From: Anas platyrhynchos
Lineage: Eukaryota; Chordata; Aves; Anseriformes; Anatidae
Length of the DNA: 64,000 nt
Assembly (NCBI RefSeq): GCF_047663525.1
Contig: NC_092591.1
Location: 26,321,001 to 26,385,000 of the forward strand
Direction: 5' to 3'
Shown here: positions 1-22,000 of the stretch, piece by piece
Position numbering within the stretch: the first letter of the stretch is position 1
How the letters are laid out: each line of letters begins with the position of its first letter
Program-made: the position numbers and the translations under genes
The notes under the pieces: model-generated
The model's input: only the letters and a program-made list of their open reading frames with translations
The model's database searches: none
Told to the model about the DNA's origin: nothing

Positions 1-3000
1 GCCATTATACAGGTTTAAGCCAAAGCGCAGTCAAGGGTATGATGGGCTGTGGATTCTCCTGTTCCTTCCCTCCTTTGTGATGCAGGCTGTCAGTTCCACA
101 TGACCTAAATCAGAGACTGCAATCCCATTTCCCACGCCCTTCCTTTACTTCAGCTTTCCTGCTACTTAGATCCTACAGGGCTGATTCAGGCCACTAATCC
201 AGCAGAGAGCTGGACAAAGCAAAAACACTTCTCCATCAGTTTAGCAAAGGGAACGGCTCATTATAATTTTAAATGAGCACCACTGCTGGCTGAAGGAAGA
301 AGATAGGGGTACCTAGGATCAAAACAGGGAGGAGAGCAAGGGAAATCACAAACATCACAGAAGGATCACTTGTCACAAAGAAATTCCCATTCCTGATTAC
401 GCAATCCCAGCCTGCACACATTCACTCTATGTTTTCTCACAAAACCCTAACTATGCAGGCATTTCCTCAGCCTGTGTGAGAACAACGTGCATCTTTAGCC
501 TTTAAAAGGAGGCTACTAGCCTTTAATAGGAGGCTTTAAATTCTCAAGCCCATTCGCAACTACCAAGTTTGACTAACCTGAAAGAGGTTTGTTTTATAGG
601 AGTCTTGTGAAGAACTGAATACCTTATGTTCAACAACTGTCTATGCTAGTGCCTGTCACAGAAGGTGGTTTTCTGGGAGAGGGAAACAGACATGTCAGAA
701 AACTTTCACAGTTCAACTTGGGTGTCTTAATCTGCACTGCATACTAAGCTGCTAAAGCCTTAGATCAAAAATTTTACTACAGAGGTTTCTGGTTTGATAA
801 ACATTATGTCAGCTAAGAAAAGATGAGTTGCATAGCAAGGACGTGTAGCGAATGTGGTGACTGAACAGTCAACTACAGTTGACATGGAGAAAACCATTAA
901 CCCAAACCTGGAAGCATACACTTCATTGTAGACTACTCAGTTCTGCCAAATGAAGTTAGCAGGATTTTGACTTAGTGATATTGCCGAGTATTTATTCACC
1001 GGGTTAACAGTCATACACTACAGTTCCCATATTTAGCATTGCAGCACAGAATTTTCATGGATTATGGTGCCACAGGAAAGAATAACACAAAAGAAAAAGT
1101 TACTATGCTAAGTATGCTAAGAAAAACTTTTTGAACAGCAGCTGTCAACAAAGATTTCAGTCATATAAAAAATGCAAGTATGCCTGTACAGATACTGAGC
1201 AGGAGAAAATGATTTTTTAAACATGATAATCATAAGAAACAAAAAATCCAGACAGCAGTTTCTTCAGACAGCCATGCATATGCATGTGACTATCCTTGTT
1301 TTACTTTGGGCATGAGAGACTTAAGCTTACTGTTCCAACTGATCCTGAGCTACAGGATGTCTCACATTGTTTCCAAATAGTTTGGGTTACAGCAAAACAA
1401 GAGGACAGAACAACTCGTTACCAGCAAGAACTGGCTGGAACACGCTATGACAATTATGAACTTCCCATATGAAAAAAACAAAAAACTGATTACAAAATGA
1501 ACAACAGAGTGCCTTACCATTATCACCCCCAGTAGTGCAGGGATTTTCTTAAAAGAAAACAAGAGTACTCTCATGGATACGCTTCAAAAACTTGATCACA
1601 TGAGCCAACAAGTTTTGAAGAATTCAAAATAGCAGGCTTTGCTTTGTGTCAAGTGAAAAATTGAAAGCTTTTTTTTTTTTTCCCATTCAGCTCAGCAAGC
1701 TATAGATCTAGTTCTCTCATGTTACTTCCAACAACGTACACTGAACCAAAATGATTTCTTCTTTGGTACTTTTGGTCAAGTTTAATGAGGAACAGGACAG
1801 AAAAGGTAGAAGAGAATACAGCGTATTTTTTCACATTGCCAAAAGTACTGTTTATGTATCCACATGTATGCACAACACGTGAATTCCCAAACTATCTCAA
1901 GCCTGGTATCACTTGTGATATGCTCTACTGAAGCCAGAATTGTTAGGCTCATACCACGCATACCCAAGTTTCTCACCAAGAGCCAGGCCTGGACCAGCAG
2001 GTGACACCAGGTACAGTTCAACACCAGTCATGGCTAATGCACTTTGGCTGCAGATGCTATCTGCTCCAGGGCGTGAGGAATGTGATACACATGTATCTGT
2101 AACACAGGGGGTTTTCCCCATGAGGTCAGGTATCCATCTATCTTTTGTGTAGCCTTCTTACCTTAAGCAATAAAAAGCTTTGACTGAAAAAGGAAAATCC
2201 CCATCATTATGTAAGTGAGAATTGTGAATTTTAATTACAGGACAAGACACCAAGAAAAACAGAGTATTTCACTTGCTGTAATTTTAACTTTGCTTATAAA
2301 AAGAGGATGCAACATTCCCAATGAATAGACTGTAGACAGCTTGCTTCATCTCTGAAAACCATGTGTGATGTTCTGCATGTAAAAGCATAAGGCATGAGCA
2401 AACACTGCTATCAGAAAAAACATGCAAGTTACACAATCACATGAGTCCCCCAAAATTTAGAATTAAAGGCATTGTAAGGATCTTTAATACTCTATGCAAA
2501 TGTGCTCTAGTCATATGGTTCTCTGATTGTCATATTCCTTTTAATCAGCTTTGTTCATGAAGTCATTAGTGAAGTTGATATACATAAGCAAAGCTGATGA
2601 AGAACACAGTGTGAGTGGAGTATGTTTTATGGCAAAGTAAATTATTTCAGCATACTCAAAATTCCAGGTTGTTTTGCAAGTGTATTATTAGGAAGAAAGG
2701 TTTGGGGAAGTTTTGTTCAGGGAAGTTTCTGAAACTCATCCGTCACTCGGAAAGATACAAACCTTTCCAAATGTGCCACTAGCCTACGTTTTGCCAACCA
2801 TTACACAATGCACAATTCTCAGATAACCAATGCATCCCCCCTCACTCCTCTCCACCAAAAAAAAAAGGCAAGGATGGCTTTACTTTAACCATCCATTACT
2901 ATTAGTATCTGACATGATGGAAGCTGAAATTTAGAGATGCTCTTGGAAATTCTGGAAACGTTGCAAAATCAGCAAATCACGCTACTTTGGAGGCATAAGA

Positions 3001-4120
3001 CAAACGTGAGTATCAGAATTTCCTCAACTCAGCTATACACTTAGCTTTATCTTTTATTAGAACTGAACACTGAATTATATCTCCTTTACTACAATGAACT
3101 TGAAAAATTACACTTTAAGCGCCTTAAATGTGAAAGTAAAGCAAAAAATATTAAGCAATCCCAGTTCCTGATAACTTACTAGGCCTTCCCCAAAGGTCCT
3201 GGAAACTGCAGAGAACTTTGGTGTGATGAAAGCCAGCATACAAATAGCTCTTCAATTCTTCTGTCATGCTAAATCATACTAGTTTGGCATTCTTCCAGGA
3301 AGGCTCTCACGTCCACCCAACGGCTAAAAGTATCTGGTAGTCCTCACTTTCCCCTCAGTATCTCCTTCCTTGCAACTTTATCACCTCCCTTTTTGCTGTG
3401 GAGACTGAAACCTCTTCTATTCCAGCAAAACAAAAAAAGCAGTTTCCTTTACCTTGACTCAAGTTTTTGCAGTCTTATCTTTCCTCCTAACTTGGAACCT
3501 TTAAAGACAAGTGGAATTGCTTCCCAGAGACATTCTTGCTCATGGACTTTGTCTGTTGGCTCCATCATTAATTGCTTTCGGTACTGCTCAAAGCCTCAGA
3601 CCAGGTAGCTGACAAATCCCAACATAGACTGCATATAGAATCTGTTCCCCTAAGTGTTAGCTTCAGAACTATTTGATTGTAGCTGACATCTGTTAAGCTT
3701 AACATTCCTCCCCACTCCCCAGATAAATCTGTTGAATGCACTGGGAATCACAGTTCAGTTTTTTTTTTTCTTCAGCTTTTGTCCTACTTCCTCATAGAAA
3801 CTGGAGCAAATTGTCAGGTTTGAAATCAACATCTTCTTAATTTTCCCATGGATAAAACAGTACTGTTATAAGCCTTCAAATATTTGGGCAAGAGAACGCA
3901 TGGAAATGTAAGATTTATCTCAAGAGACACACACCACAAGCTGATATGAAACTTTACACTAGGAGTCATATAGCTCAGATGAAAAATACAGAACCAAGTA
4001 TAAAAGTGCTCATAAAATACAATTAACAGATATAATAATCACAGAAACATTCAAAGTCATCAAGCATTTTGATGAGAACTTCATTGAACTGAAAGTTAAG
4101 AAAAATACTTTAAAAGACAA
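1..4120. other. Intergenic DNA 3' of PSMA6, no gene seen
   Basis: This AT-rich stretch lies beyond the PSMA6 poly(A) signal. I see no exon with recognisable protein content and no RNA gene. Open frames are short (at most about 80 codons) and look random. Small landmarks are a T run near 1671-1681, an AATAAA-like hexamer on the plus strand near 2168, and an octamer ATGCAAAT at 2494-2501 in an AT-rich block. By synteny, NFKBIA should lie further left, outside the window. Confidence 0.6.
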
Positions 4121-4142
4121 CAAGTATTTCAAAAACCTCTGT

Positions 4143-4148
4143 TTTATT
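4143..4148 (-). terminator. PSMA6: Poly(A) signal of PSMA6
   Basis: The plus strand reads TTTATT, which is AATAAA on the gene strand, 128-133 nt after the stop codon. It is the first canonical hexamer downstream of the stop and gives a short 3' UTR of roughly 150 nt. Cleavage would be expected around 4115-4130. Confidence 0.75.
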
Positions 4149-4275
4149 TGTACAGAGTAAAATACATCATACAGTGAACATTGTTTTAATTCCATAATCT
4201 AAATCCGTTAATAAGTGTTTTCTTTTCACCAAATATCCTGGTGAGAAGCACAGACAACAGAAATGGGAAAGCTAA

Positions 4276-14510
<10,235 letters not shown>

Positions 14511-14560
14511 TTATTTGTTATTTTCCCTCAGAGTTCAATAAAAAAAGCCGGGAAGGCTGC

Positions 14561-17500
14561 GTTTTGATGTCCCGAGCCTCCATTTGAAAGTGTTACTGCA
14601 CGCCTTTTCCTGCGGCAGGTGCATGCCACGCATTAAAAGGCCTCCTTTAACGATTTCCACAGAACTCTCCTTAATTATTAATACAATGGGAGAACAACGT
14701 GCCTCACCACACGCTGCGAGAGACATTTTGTCCCCCTCGTTAGGGAGAGGCTTCAGCAGTCCCCAGCCCGATGCCCTGTCTCCAGCTGTGGCCAGAAGCA
14801 GCCCCAGAAGCTGTTGAGGCCACAAGGAGCCTTTCATGAGGCGTTCCCTCAATGCTCTCCCTGTCTCCAGCCGTCTGGAGGGACTTCCCGGGGCAGAGAT
14901 AGCGTCTAGTTATTTAATAACCCCTGCTGGATTTCTCTTTCATGAACTTGCTGGTCTCCCTGTGAACTCATGTGAACCTCTCGCATCCATGACGGGCCCT
15001 GGCAAGGGGTGGCTCAGCACCGTGACGCACTGCGTGGTTGCATCTGAAACTTCACCCTTTGTATGAGCCTTCTGTTCGCCAGCACCGTTTGATGCCACTT
15101 TTGCACTGACAGAGCCAGCAAGCACCCCGTCCCTGTGCACTCCCTCCGCAACACTAACAATTCTTACAACCTGCTTCCCTTAAGGCCTCTCCTTCCCCAT
15201 GCCAGGGGTGCCTGGCTTCCAATTCCTACCAAACACAAAGCTATTCCATACTGTAACACTAGAATTTAATGTCACGTTCTTTGTTTTTATTCTCAATGAG
15301 AAAAAAGGGATGGAGAAATGGAGAGAATTCAGCCCAATTGCCAAAAAGTAACCAAGTGAGAAAATCCATTACTTTTAACTGTTTGAAATGAGAGACTAAA
15401 TATTTGATTAAACCCAAGATTAAGATTAAACGGTTACTCAACACCATGGATATGACAGAGTGGAAGTCATACTACTCTTGGGATACAGTGTCCAGAAGTT
15501 TTCTCCATCCATATAGCAATTGCATCAGCTTCCAAATGATGGTTTTGTTTCAGAAGAGTTATCAAGCATTTTGGGTATAATATTCATCACTTCTTACCTA
15601 CCATACTAAAGTCTGTGATGCAAGATTCTGCAAAAGACTATTCTCACATCTTTTTAACATAATAAACAGCAAATGGGCAATCATGGAGATGAAACTGTTC
15701 ACAAAACAACTACAGTAAAGGCTGAATCAGTCCACTCTTCCTCAAGTCTGTCTTCCCAGCGTGTCTCCGTCCCCATGGTATGTGGCAGGCCAAGTTGAGT
15801 GTTGTTCTGTCTGACTCTTCTCACTCAGAGTGCTTGCAAAGGGCACCAGAGCCACTTGCCATGGTTATGGTGGCACCAACTCCTGCGACGTTCACAGGAC
15901 TTACCTGAACTTGCCTTCCTGGCTTTCAATGTGGACTCAATCAATCTGATAAGCTAATGTGAGGAAGACATTAAAAATCCTTGTTTCTTCACTGTACAAC
16001 AGTACTAATAAGTACAAGATGTCAAGTAGATCTGGTAGATGTCAGTAGATTTGCTAGCAGATTGCTTCGGTTTGGCTCTCAGGTTGCCAATAAAACACCC
16101 CAGAATTCCTTTGAAATATCCAGAAACAGGTGGCATGAAATTGAAAATGCCTGTGGTTAGGTCACTAACATGTCCTCATTCATTCCAGAGAGGAGGCTGT
16201 TCATCCCTTATAAGGAGCTACAACAAAGTGCATTAGCAGCAAACATAATTAAAAATGAAATCATAATAATTCTCACACTAATCCTGGGACATCTTCCTAC
16301 TGCAGATTTCCAGATTGTGTTCCCTCTGGCTGGTTTGTTCAATATCTGCCCTGAGAAAACTTACTGCTTTAATGGTTGATGGCATCAGTACTGTGTTATT
16401 GTATTATTTCAGCTAATTCTAATACTTATGTATTCAGAGAAAAAAAAAAAAAAGGCTTTGAGGTTTTCAACCAATTTCTTACATTCTCTCAAAGAAAAAT
16501 TTTCATATGCGGTAACTAAACCCAACTACTTACTATAGTACTTCATTTACATGGGGTAACTGTAAGCCTCCCTGCCTTTTGACACGTTAGGCAGTGTATT
16601 AAATCACACAACTAGTAGTATATTCTTCTGGCTGACTGGTTTTAAATAACTGGTGCATTCCCCAAGGTGAACATGGTCCCAGTCAAAATGACCTGCCCAG
16701 CTCTACGACAATGGCACCGTGGGCTTCAGGATAAATTTCCTGCACAGGGGAATTCATTTGTATGGGGAAGAACTGCAGCGACACCCCACCTGATAATGCT
16801 TCACAGGGTCTCAAAAGCTGTCAAATGATTCAATCAACTCCTACACTGAAACACGTTCTGAAGCACGTAACTCCATGCTCCCTTTCATCCTGCCAGTGAT
16901 TAACAAACTCTTTCCATCCCCTGCAGTACAAATAAAAAGGAAAGAGCACTGAAAAAGTAACCGTTTCATAGCCTGACCATGGATTAAAATTGTTGCAGAA
17001 CCTCTGCATGATAGACAGCAACACGAAAAGCACACATACTACTCACTCTAAGACTGTGTATTCAGGAAGTGTTAATATTTAGAAAGCATTACCCTATCTC
17101 TCTAAGAACAGTTTTTGAGATGAAACCTGAGCGATTAAGGACATGTCTGGTTTCGGTCAAAAGGAAGCGCAGGATGCAATTATTCCGGTTAGATGTTGGT
17201 ATTATGTGTGTCTGTTAATGACCAGGGTGAGATAAAATACAAACCTCAGTGAATGTGTCTCACAAGTTTTATAGCATTTGCATTCAGCTGACTCAGCTCT
17301 GAATTGCTTAGGACTGCAGAACAACCAAGTTAGCACCACACTGGGACAGTAACAACACTCATTTAGATCAGCTTCTGCTGTTGTGGAACTACATCAGAGG
17401 GTAACCCTCCCACAGAGCAATGGTTACTAATGAAGCAGTCCTGTGCAGGAGCAGACACTGTAACAATGCAGTATTTGCATTTTCAAGGAGATGTAGCAGT

Positions 17501-18560
17501 TGTTGGACTTAGAGAATTGTAAAGACAAACTTCTGACAAATTAGAAGTAAATCAGTTTGAGGAGCAAGAGAAGACCCAATCTCTGCATTCCCAGAGGACT
17601 CCAGAAAGCAGATGACCTACCAGAGCTGGCACATTCTGCCAGAACAGGGGGTTGTCACAAATTCTACCAGCAACCTGATGAATTTAAAACCAAGGTTCTA
17701 GGTTAGCTTAAGAGGTATCCAGCTCCTCTACATTTTCTGTACATTATTTGAAGGACATGACTACGTGCCAAACAAACCTGCCACTTTACAAACGGACACC
17801 AGGAGCAGAACAAGTGTCAGGGCAGCTCCCTGTTGTGAAAAAAATAGCAGGGAACATGCTTGAACGCTAAGAGACATGAGGGAGCTTGTCATCAAACAGA
17901 AAAAGCTCAGAACTGCAAGTAGTATTCAAAAAGACCTGCATGATTCAGCTCAGTTTCAAACAGAGGACTTCTCAGTGTGCAAGATAAATGTGACAAAATG
18001 TGATCCTTTAGCTGAGATTAATGTGGTATTTCCATGTTTTTGGGGGAGAGAGGCGTGCATAAAAGTGGTAAATGGAATAAACGCATTTACTACAGAAACA
18101 CAAATGACAACTTACAAAACAATCACTGTAATAGATACTACTTTTCGTGATTTGGGAGAGGTTTCACTAAAATCTCTGTACAAAATTTAATTGTTGTATT
18201 ATTGAATTGCTAGTTTTTGCCATTTTTTGTTTAGAAAAAACAAGTATTTCCATAAGCAAATTATTCCAGTGATAAAAAATCCTGTCAGAAGCAGCAAATT
18301 TAAGACTGAAAGAACCAGACAATATTCCACTAGTTGTTTTTTCATTCTTACAGACAAAAACTTAATATATGTTGCTACAACAAATCTTTCACATTCTATA
18401 TAATCAAATTAATTCTAATTAATGTGAGGAAGTATTAAGAGCTATGCGTGCCTGATGAATAGTAAACATGCCATTTGGCCCATGTACCTCTATTTATTGG
18501 ATAGTGTGCAATACTGTTGCATGGTCAGCATGCCAATTTTGAAGGCGCTCTGGAAGTCTT
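14561..18560. other. Spacer between PRORP 3' end and PSMA6 promoter
   Basis: About 4 kb with no recognisable exon. A MAF/NFE2-type element sits at 17287-17297. A 104-codon ATG open frame on the plus strand (17876-18190) has no resemblance I know. Composition falls from GC-rich next to the CpG island to AT-rich towards PRORP. Confidence 0.7.
17287..17297. promoter_or_regulatory. MARE / NFE2-type element
   Basis: GCTGACTCAGC is the full 11-bp core of the palindromic MAF recognition element, also bound by NFE2L1/NFE2L2-MAF. It lies 3.1 kb upstream of the PSMA6 start codon. Function is inferred only. Confidence 0.4.
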
Positions 18561-18561
18561 G

Positions 18562-18567
18562 TTTATT
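18562..18567 (-). terminator. PRORP: Candidate distal poly(A) signal of PRORP
   Basis: AATAAA on the gene strand, about 385 nt after the stop codon. A variant ATTAAA at 18680-18685 is closer, about 265 nt after the stop. Which one is used cannot be told from sequence. Confidence 0.5.
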
Positions 18568-18679
18568 TTTTTAAAGTACAAAGTTCATAAATTTCAGTGT
18601 AGATGAAAAGCTTGAGCAAAACCAGGTAAATAAAAAAACAAAAACACAAAACCTGAAATTCCAGGAGGGAAAAACAAGT

Positions 18680-18685
18680 TTTAAT
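18680..18685 (-). terminator. PRORP: Candidate proximal poly(A) signal of PRORP
   Basis: ATTAAA, the commonest variant hexamer, on the gene strand. It is the nearer of two candidates. Confidence 0.35.
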
Positions 18686-18949
18686 TCAAAATCACATTGA
18701 GGCTACAGAAATTGCCAGTAAAGATGGAAATTGTGGACCTAATTCATCCCTGAGGGACCCCCGCTGATATTAACAGATTTACTTCAAGAATGATTTTGAC
18801 AAAACGCAGTTAATGAATTTTCTTTAGCTACATGCCTTACACAGTAATCCTGTAATTGTGCTGCTGTTCTATGTGTATTCTGTTCTCTTAGTCGGCAGCA
18901 GGGATTAAAATAAAAAAAAAAAAAAAAGAAGAAATTTCAGGTTGTGCAA

Positions 18950-19090
18950 TTACACTCTTCCGTACTTCCGATGAAGGCAGAGCCATTTTCTTGGCACTCG
19001 ATATGAATATTTTTCCTCATAAACGTCTTTATAGGGAATATGCCATGTGTCCCCTGTAGTCTGTACCACAATGTCATAACTGAAAGCAGG
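18950..19090 (-). CDS. PRORP: PRORP coding exon 7 (C-terminus, stop)
   Basis: Encodes [20 protein letters not shown] through [11 protein letters not shown], residues 551-596, then TAA. It supplies zinc ligands H567 and C588. Acceptor CCTACAG. A long T run on the gene strand follows the stop within 50 nt (A-run at about 18912-18927 on plus). Confidence 0.95.
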   Translation of the reverse strand, partial: PAFSYDIVVQTTGDTWHIPYKDVYEEKYSYRVPRKWLCLHRKYGRV

Positions 19091-22000
19091 CTGTAGGATA
19101 AAAAAAAACAACAACACAACAAATCTTGGTTTTAGACTTTCCATGATACGCTACTGAAATACCATTTATAGCTACTTATAAGTTCCAACATTTTCCTTAG
19201 AAATCTCCATGGATTCATCTCTTTAACAACTCTCATTTATTTCCCCACAACAAACAAATTATAAATTTTAGCACTGAAGGAAAAACTAAAACATCTTTCA
19301 GTATTTTGTGGTCTAGGGGTCATTATAAATGGCTAAAAAAATCCGTTTTCTATCTCCACCAGATAATAATGACTTGAACATAATGCACTGAATTTTCAGA
19401 GAAAGCAAAGTTTTTCCGTTCAGTTAAATGAAATCAACTGGGATTTAGCTCAGGGTGTGGAGTTTACCAGTTTGAACTGATAAAGTACATTAATGACATC
19501 CTGTGTTTGTTCTCCCACTGCACCTCTTTGCAGAAATGATTTGCTCTATGCCGAGGAGGATATAAGAAAAGGGGTTCTCAATAGCACGTTCCAAAGCAGC
19601 CAGCCAAATAAAAACTATTCTTCTGGTCTACTCTGTTACAGATACACTAACTCAGCATACATAACCCAAATAGAAAAGATAATTGGTTTGCAATTATGGC
19701 TCTCAGAACACATTTTAACTGTGTATGTATAATCTTGGAAGTCTACAACTGGGAACGTGTGATACGCAAAACCTGCATGGGAATTAAGATGTGAAAATTA
19801 CTAGCCCTGCTACAACAAAAGAAAGAAACAAAATGCAACTAAAGCTGTGTTACTCAGGTAACCCTGCATCCAATTTTTGCTTCCATAGAAAGAAATGTAT
19901 ATGGCAGCACTGAATGAAAGGCTGTCAGTCTTACATGCTTATAAGCCTGTATCTCTGCAGTCTGACTGAAGTGATGAACATTAATTTACAGTTTTAACTT
20001 GAGCAGCAAGGAAATGAATCTGCGTATGTGCAGTATTCCTTTAAGCCAGCAATAACAACAAAGAGGGATCAGACAGCAAGAAACTGTAGGATATGGAATG
20101 GCACGTGATGAATTTTTCCCTAGAAAAATCTTAGAACAGCTGCACTCCTGTTAATATACTTTCATGGATCACGAGGACTTCTGTCTCCTAAACAAAAGCA
20201 GTAGAGCATTCTGCTATACAATGATATAATGCTTGGTATGCTGTGATTTCAGTAGCTAAATATCGACTACAAACACGACTATTCTGGGCTCTCTTTCATG
20301 AAACTTTACAGATATGTTAGGATAATATTACAGTGAATACTGAAATGCCTGTATTTTCCAAGGGCTGCTTCTTTAACATTAACAAGTCTGTGTCATGCCT
20401 TATGAATATAGTGAATTTTCAGTAAAAATGGAAGTTTTGAGCCAAATCCACCTCTTATATTCCAACAAAAATCTTTTTGCCTACTAGGCTTGAAATCATA
20501 TATATTTAACAAACACGCTTTGTGTGCTTTCTGAACGTAGAAGAAAACTTACCAAAAATTTCATAGGATTTCCTCCTACAGAAGGAAAAAGGACTATTTG
20601 GTGTCCACGCTGCCACTTACGGAACAGATGACGCGTCAGGCTGTCGGAAAGACAAGCTTTGTGATCCCGGAGGAAGTCTCTCGTAACGAACTTGCAGTGT
20701 TTGCCGGATCGAAGAGTGGCATATAACAAGAAGGCATCATCTTCAGAACTTAACAAAACAGATGGAAAAGACAGACATCATTCACAAGGCAGTAACTGGC
20801 TGCAGGAAATGAATCAAAGGCTGACCTGGGATTTATTCATCAGCATCACTGAAAATTCCCACTGCTACTCTAGGCCCCTGATAAAATAACTTCTGCTTAC
20901 CATGAGGCACCAGAAGTCAGAGATTACAATAAAACTTGTGTGCTACACAGAGCACTCTTCCCTCTCATCACTGTCTGGTAATATAATGATATCATCTTTT
21001 GCTATAAAACTTAACAGTACAGTATGTGGAACAGAACTACTGAAACTAGTAAGGGTAGCCCCAAAACTTTGTTGGAATGCAAACAATAATCACCCATCAA
21101 CAGCATGAATCTGTGAGTCTTTGTCTCATGGGTGAATGAACTTCCAAAAAGGCCTGACAATTATTTGCAAAATGTATTCAATATTAGCTGCTATTAAACT
21201 GAAATAGTTTTAGGGAAAACCCTCTAAAAGTTCATTTATAATGGGCAGGAGTTACCCCCTGGCTGACGAAGGTTCAGAAGCAGAACTTTGCTTCAAACAA
21301 CTTACTGATTGCTATGGATTACTCTAATAGTTCAAGCGACATGACTTGAGATAAGTGAGGCTCTCCTCTCCATCCTGTGGTAACTGTGTCCCCTTTGTTG
21401 GTGTTTAGATAGTAGAAAAGAAAGCAATGTGATTCAACAGCAAAGAGGACAAGGGCAAGAACTAGAAGGGTGATGCAGGAGAACAGATCTGAAAGAAGGA
21501 GACAGAAGAGACTTGGACTGGCTGTTGGGACAAGGAACGTGTTCAGAAGTTCTGGGAACTGGGAGAACACAGGAGCAGTGGCAGAGACAGGCAAATGATC
21601 AACAGAGCCCAAATCATATGGAAACTAGGTGGAGCTGGCAATGAAGGAAGACTGAGACTCATTATAAAAGCAGGGCAAGGAGGGGGACACTGGGGTGGAG
21701 GCAGAGACAAGTAAATAATTTACAGTCTTGGACAAGCTTGAGTGGACAGGAGCAGCCAGTCTGTTTCCACTCTCAGAAATATTCTACCGCAGGAGCAAAA
21801 GGGAACTCCTTGCTCCAGACTCTCCATGTTCCTCTGCTACCAAGCATCACTGGGCAGGCACAAACCTCATCTCCCCCTGAGCAGGGTTACACAGCAGACC
21901 CCGACAGTTTACTGATGTTATCAGGTATGCTGTAAATTCAGGCCAGTGTGATCCCTGGCGGTGCTTTCAACAATTACATATCATGGGAAACCATACAGAT

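Noticed and set aside
17876..18190. 104-codon plus-strand ATG open frame downstream of PRORP
   Set aside because: No recognised domain, no strong promoter or nearby downstream poly(A) signal. Length is within the chance range for this window.
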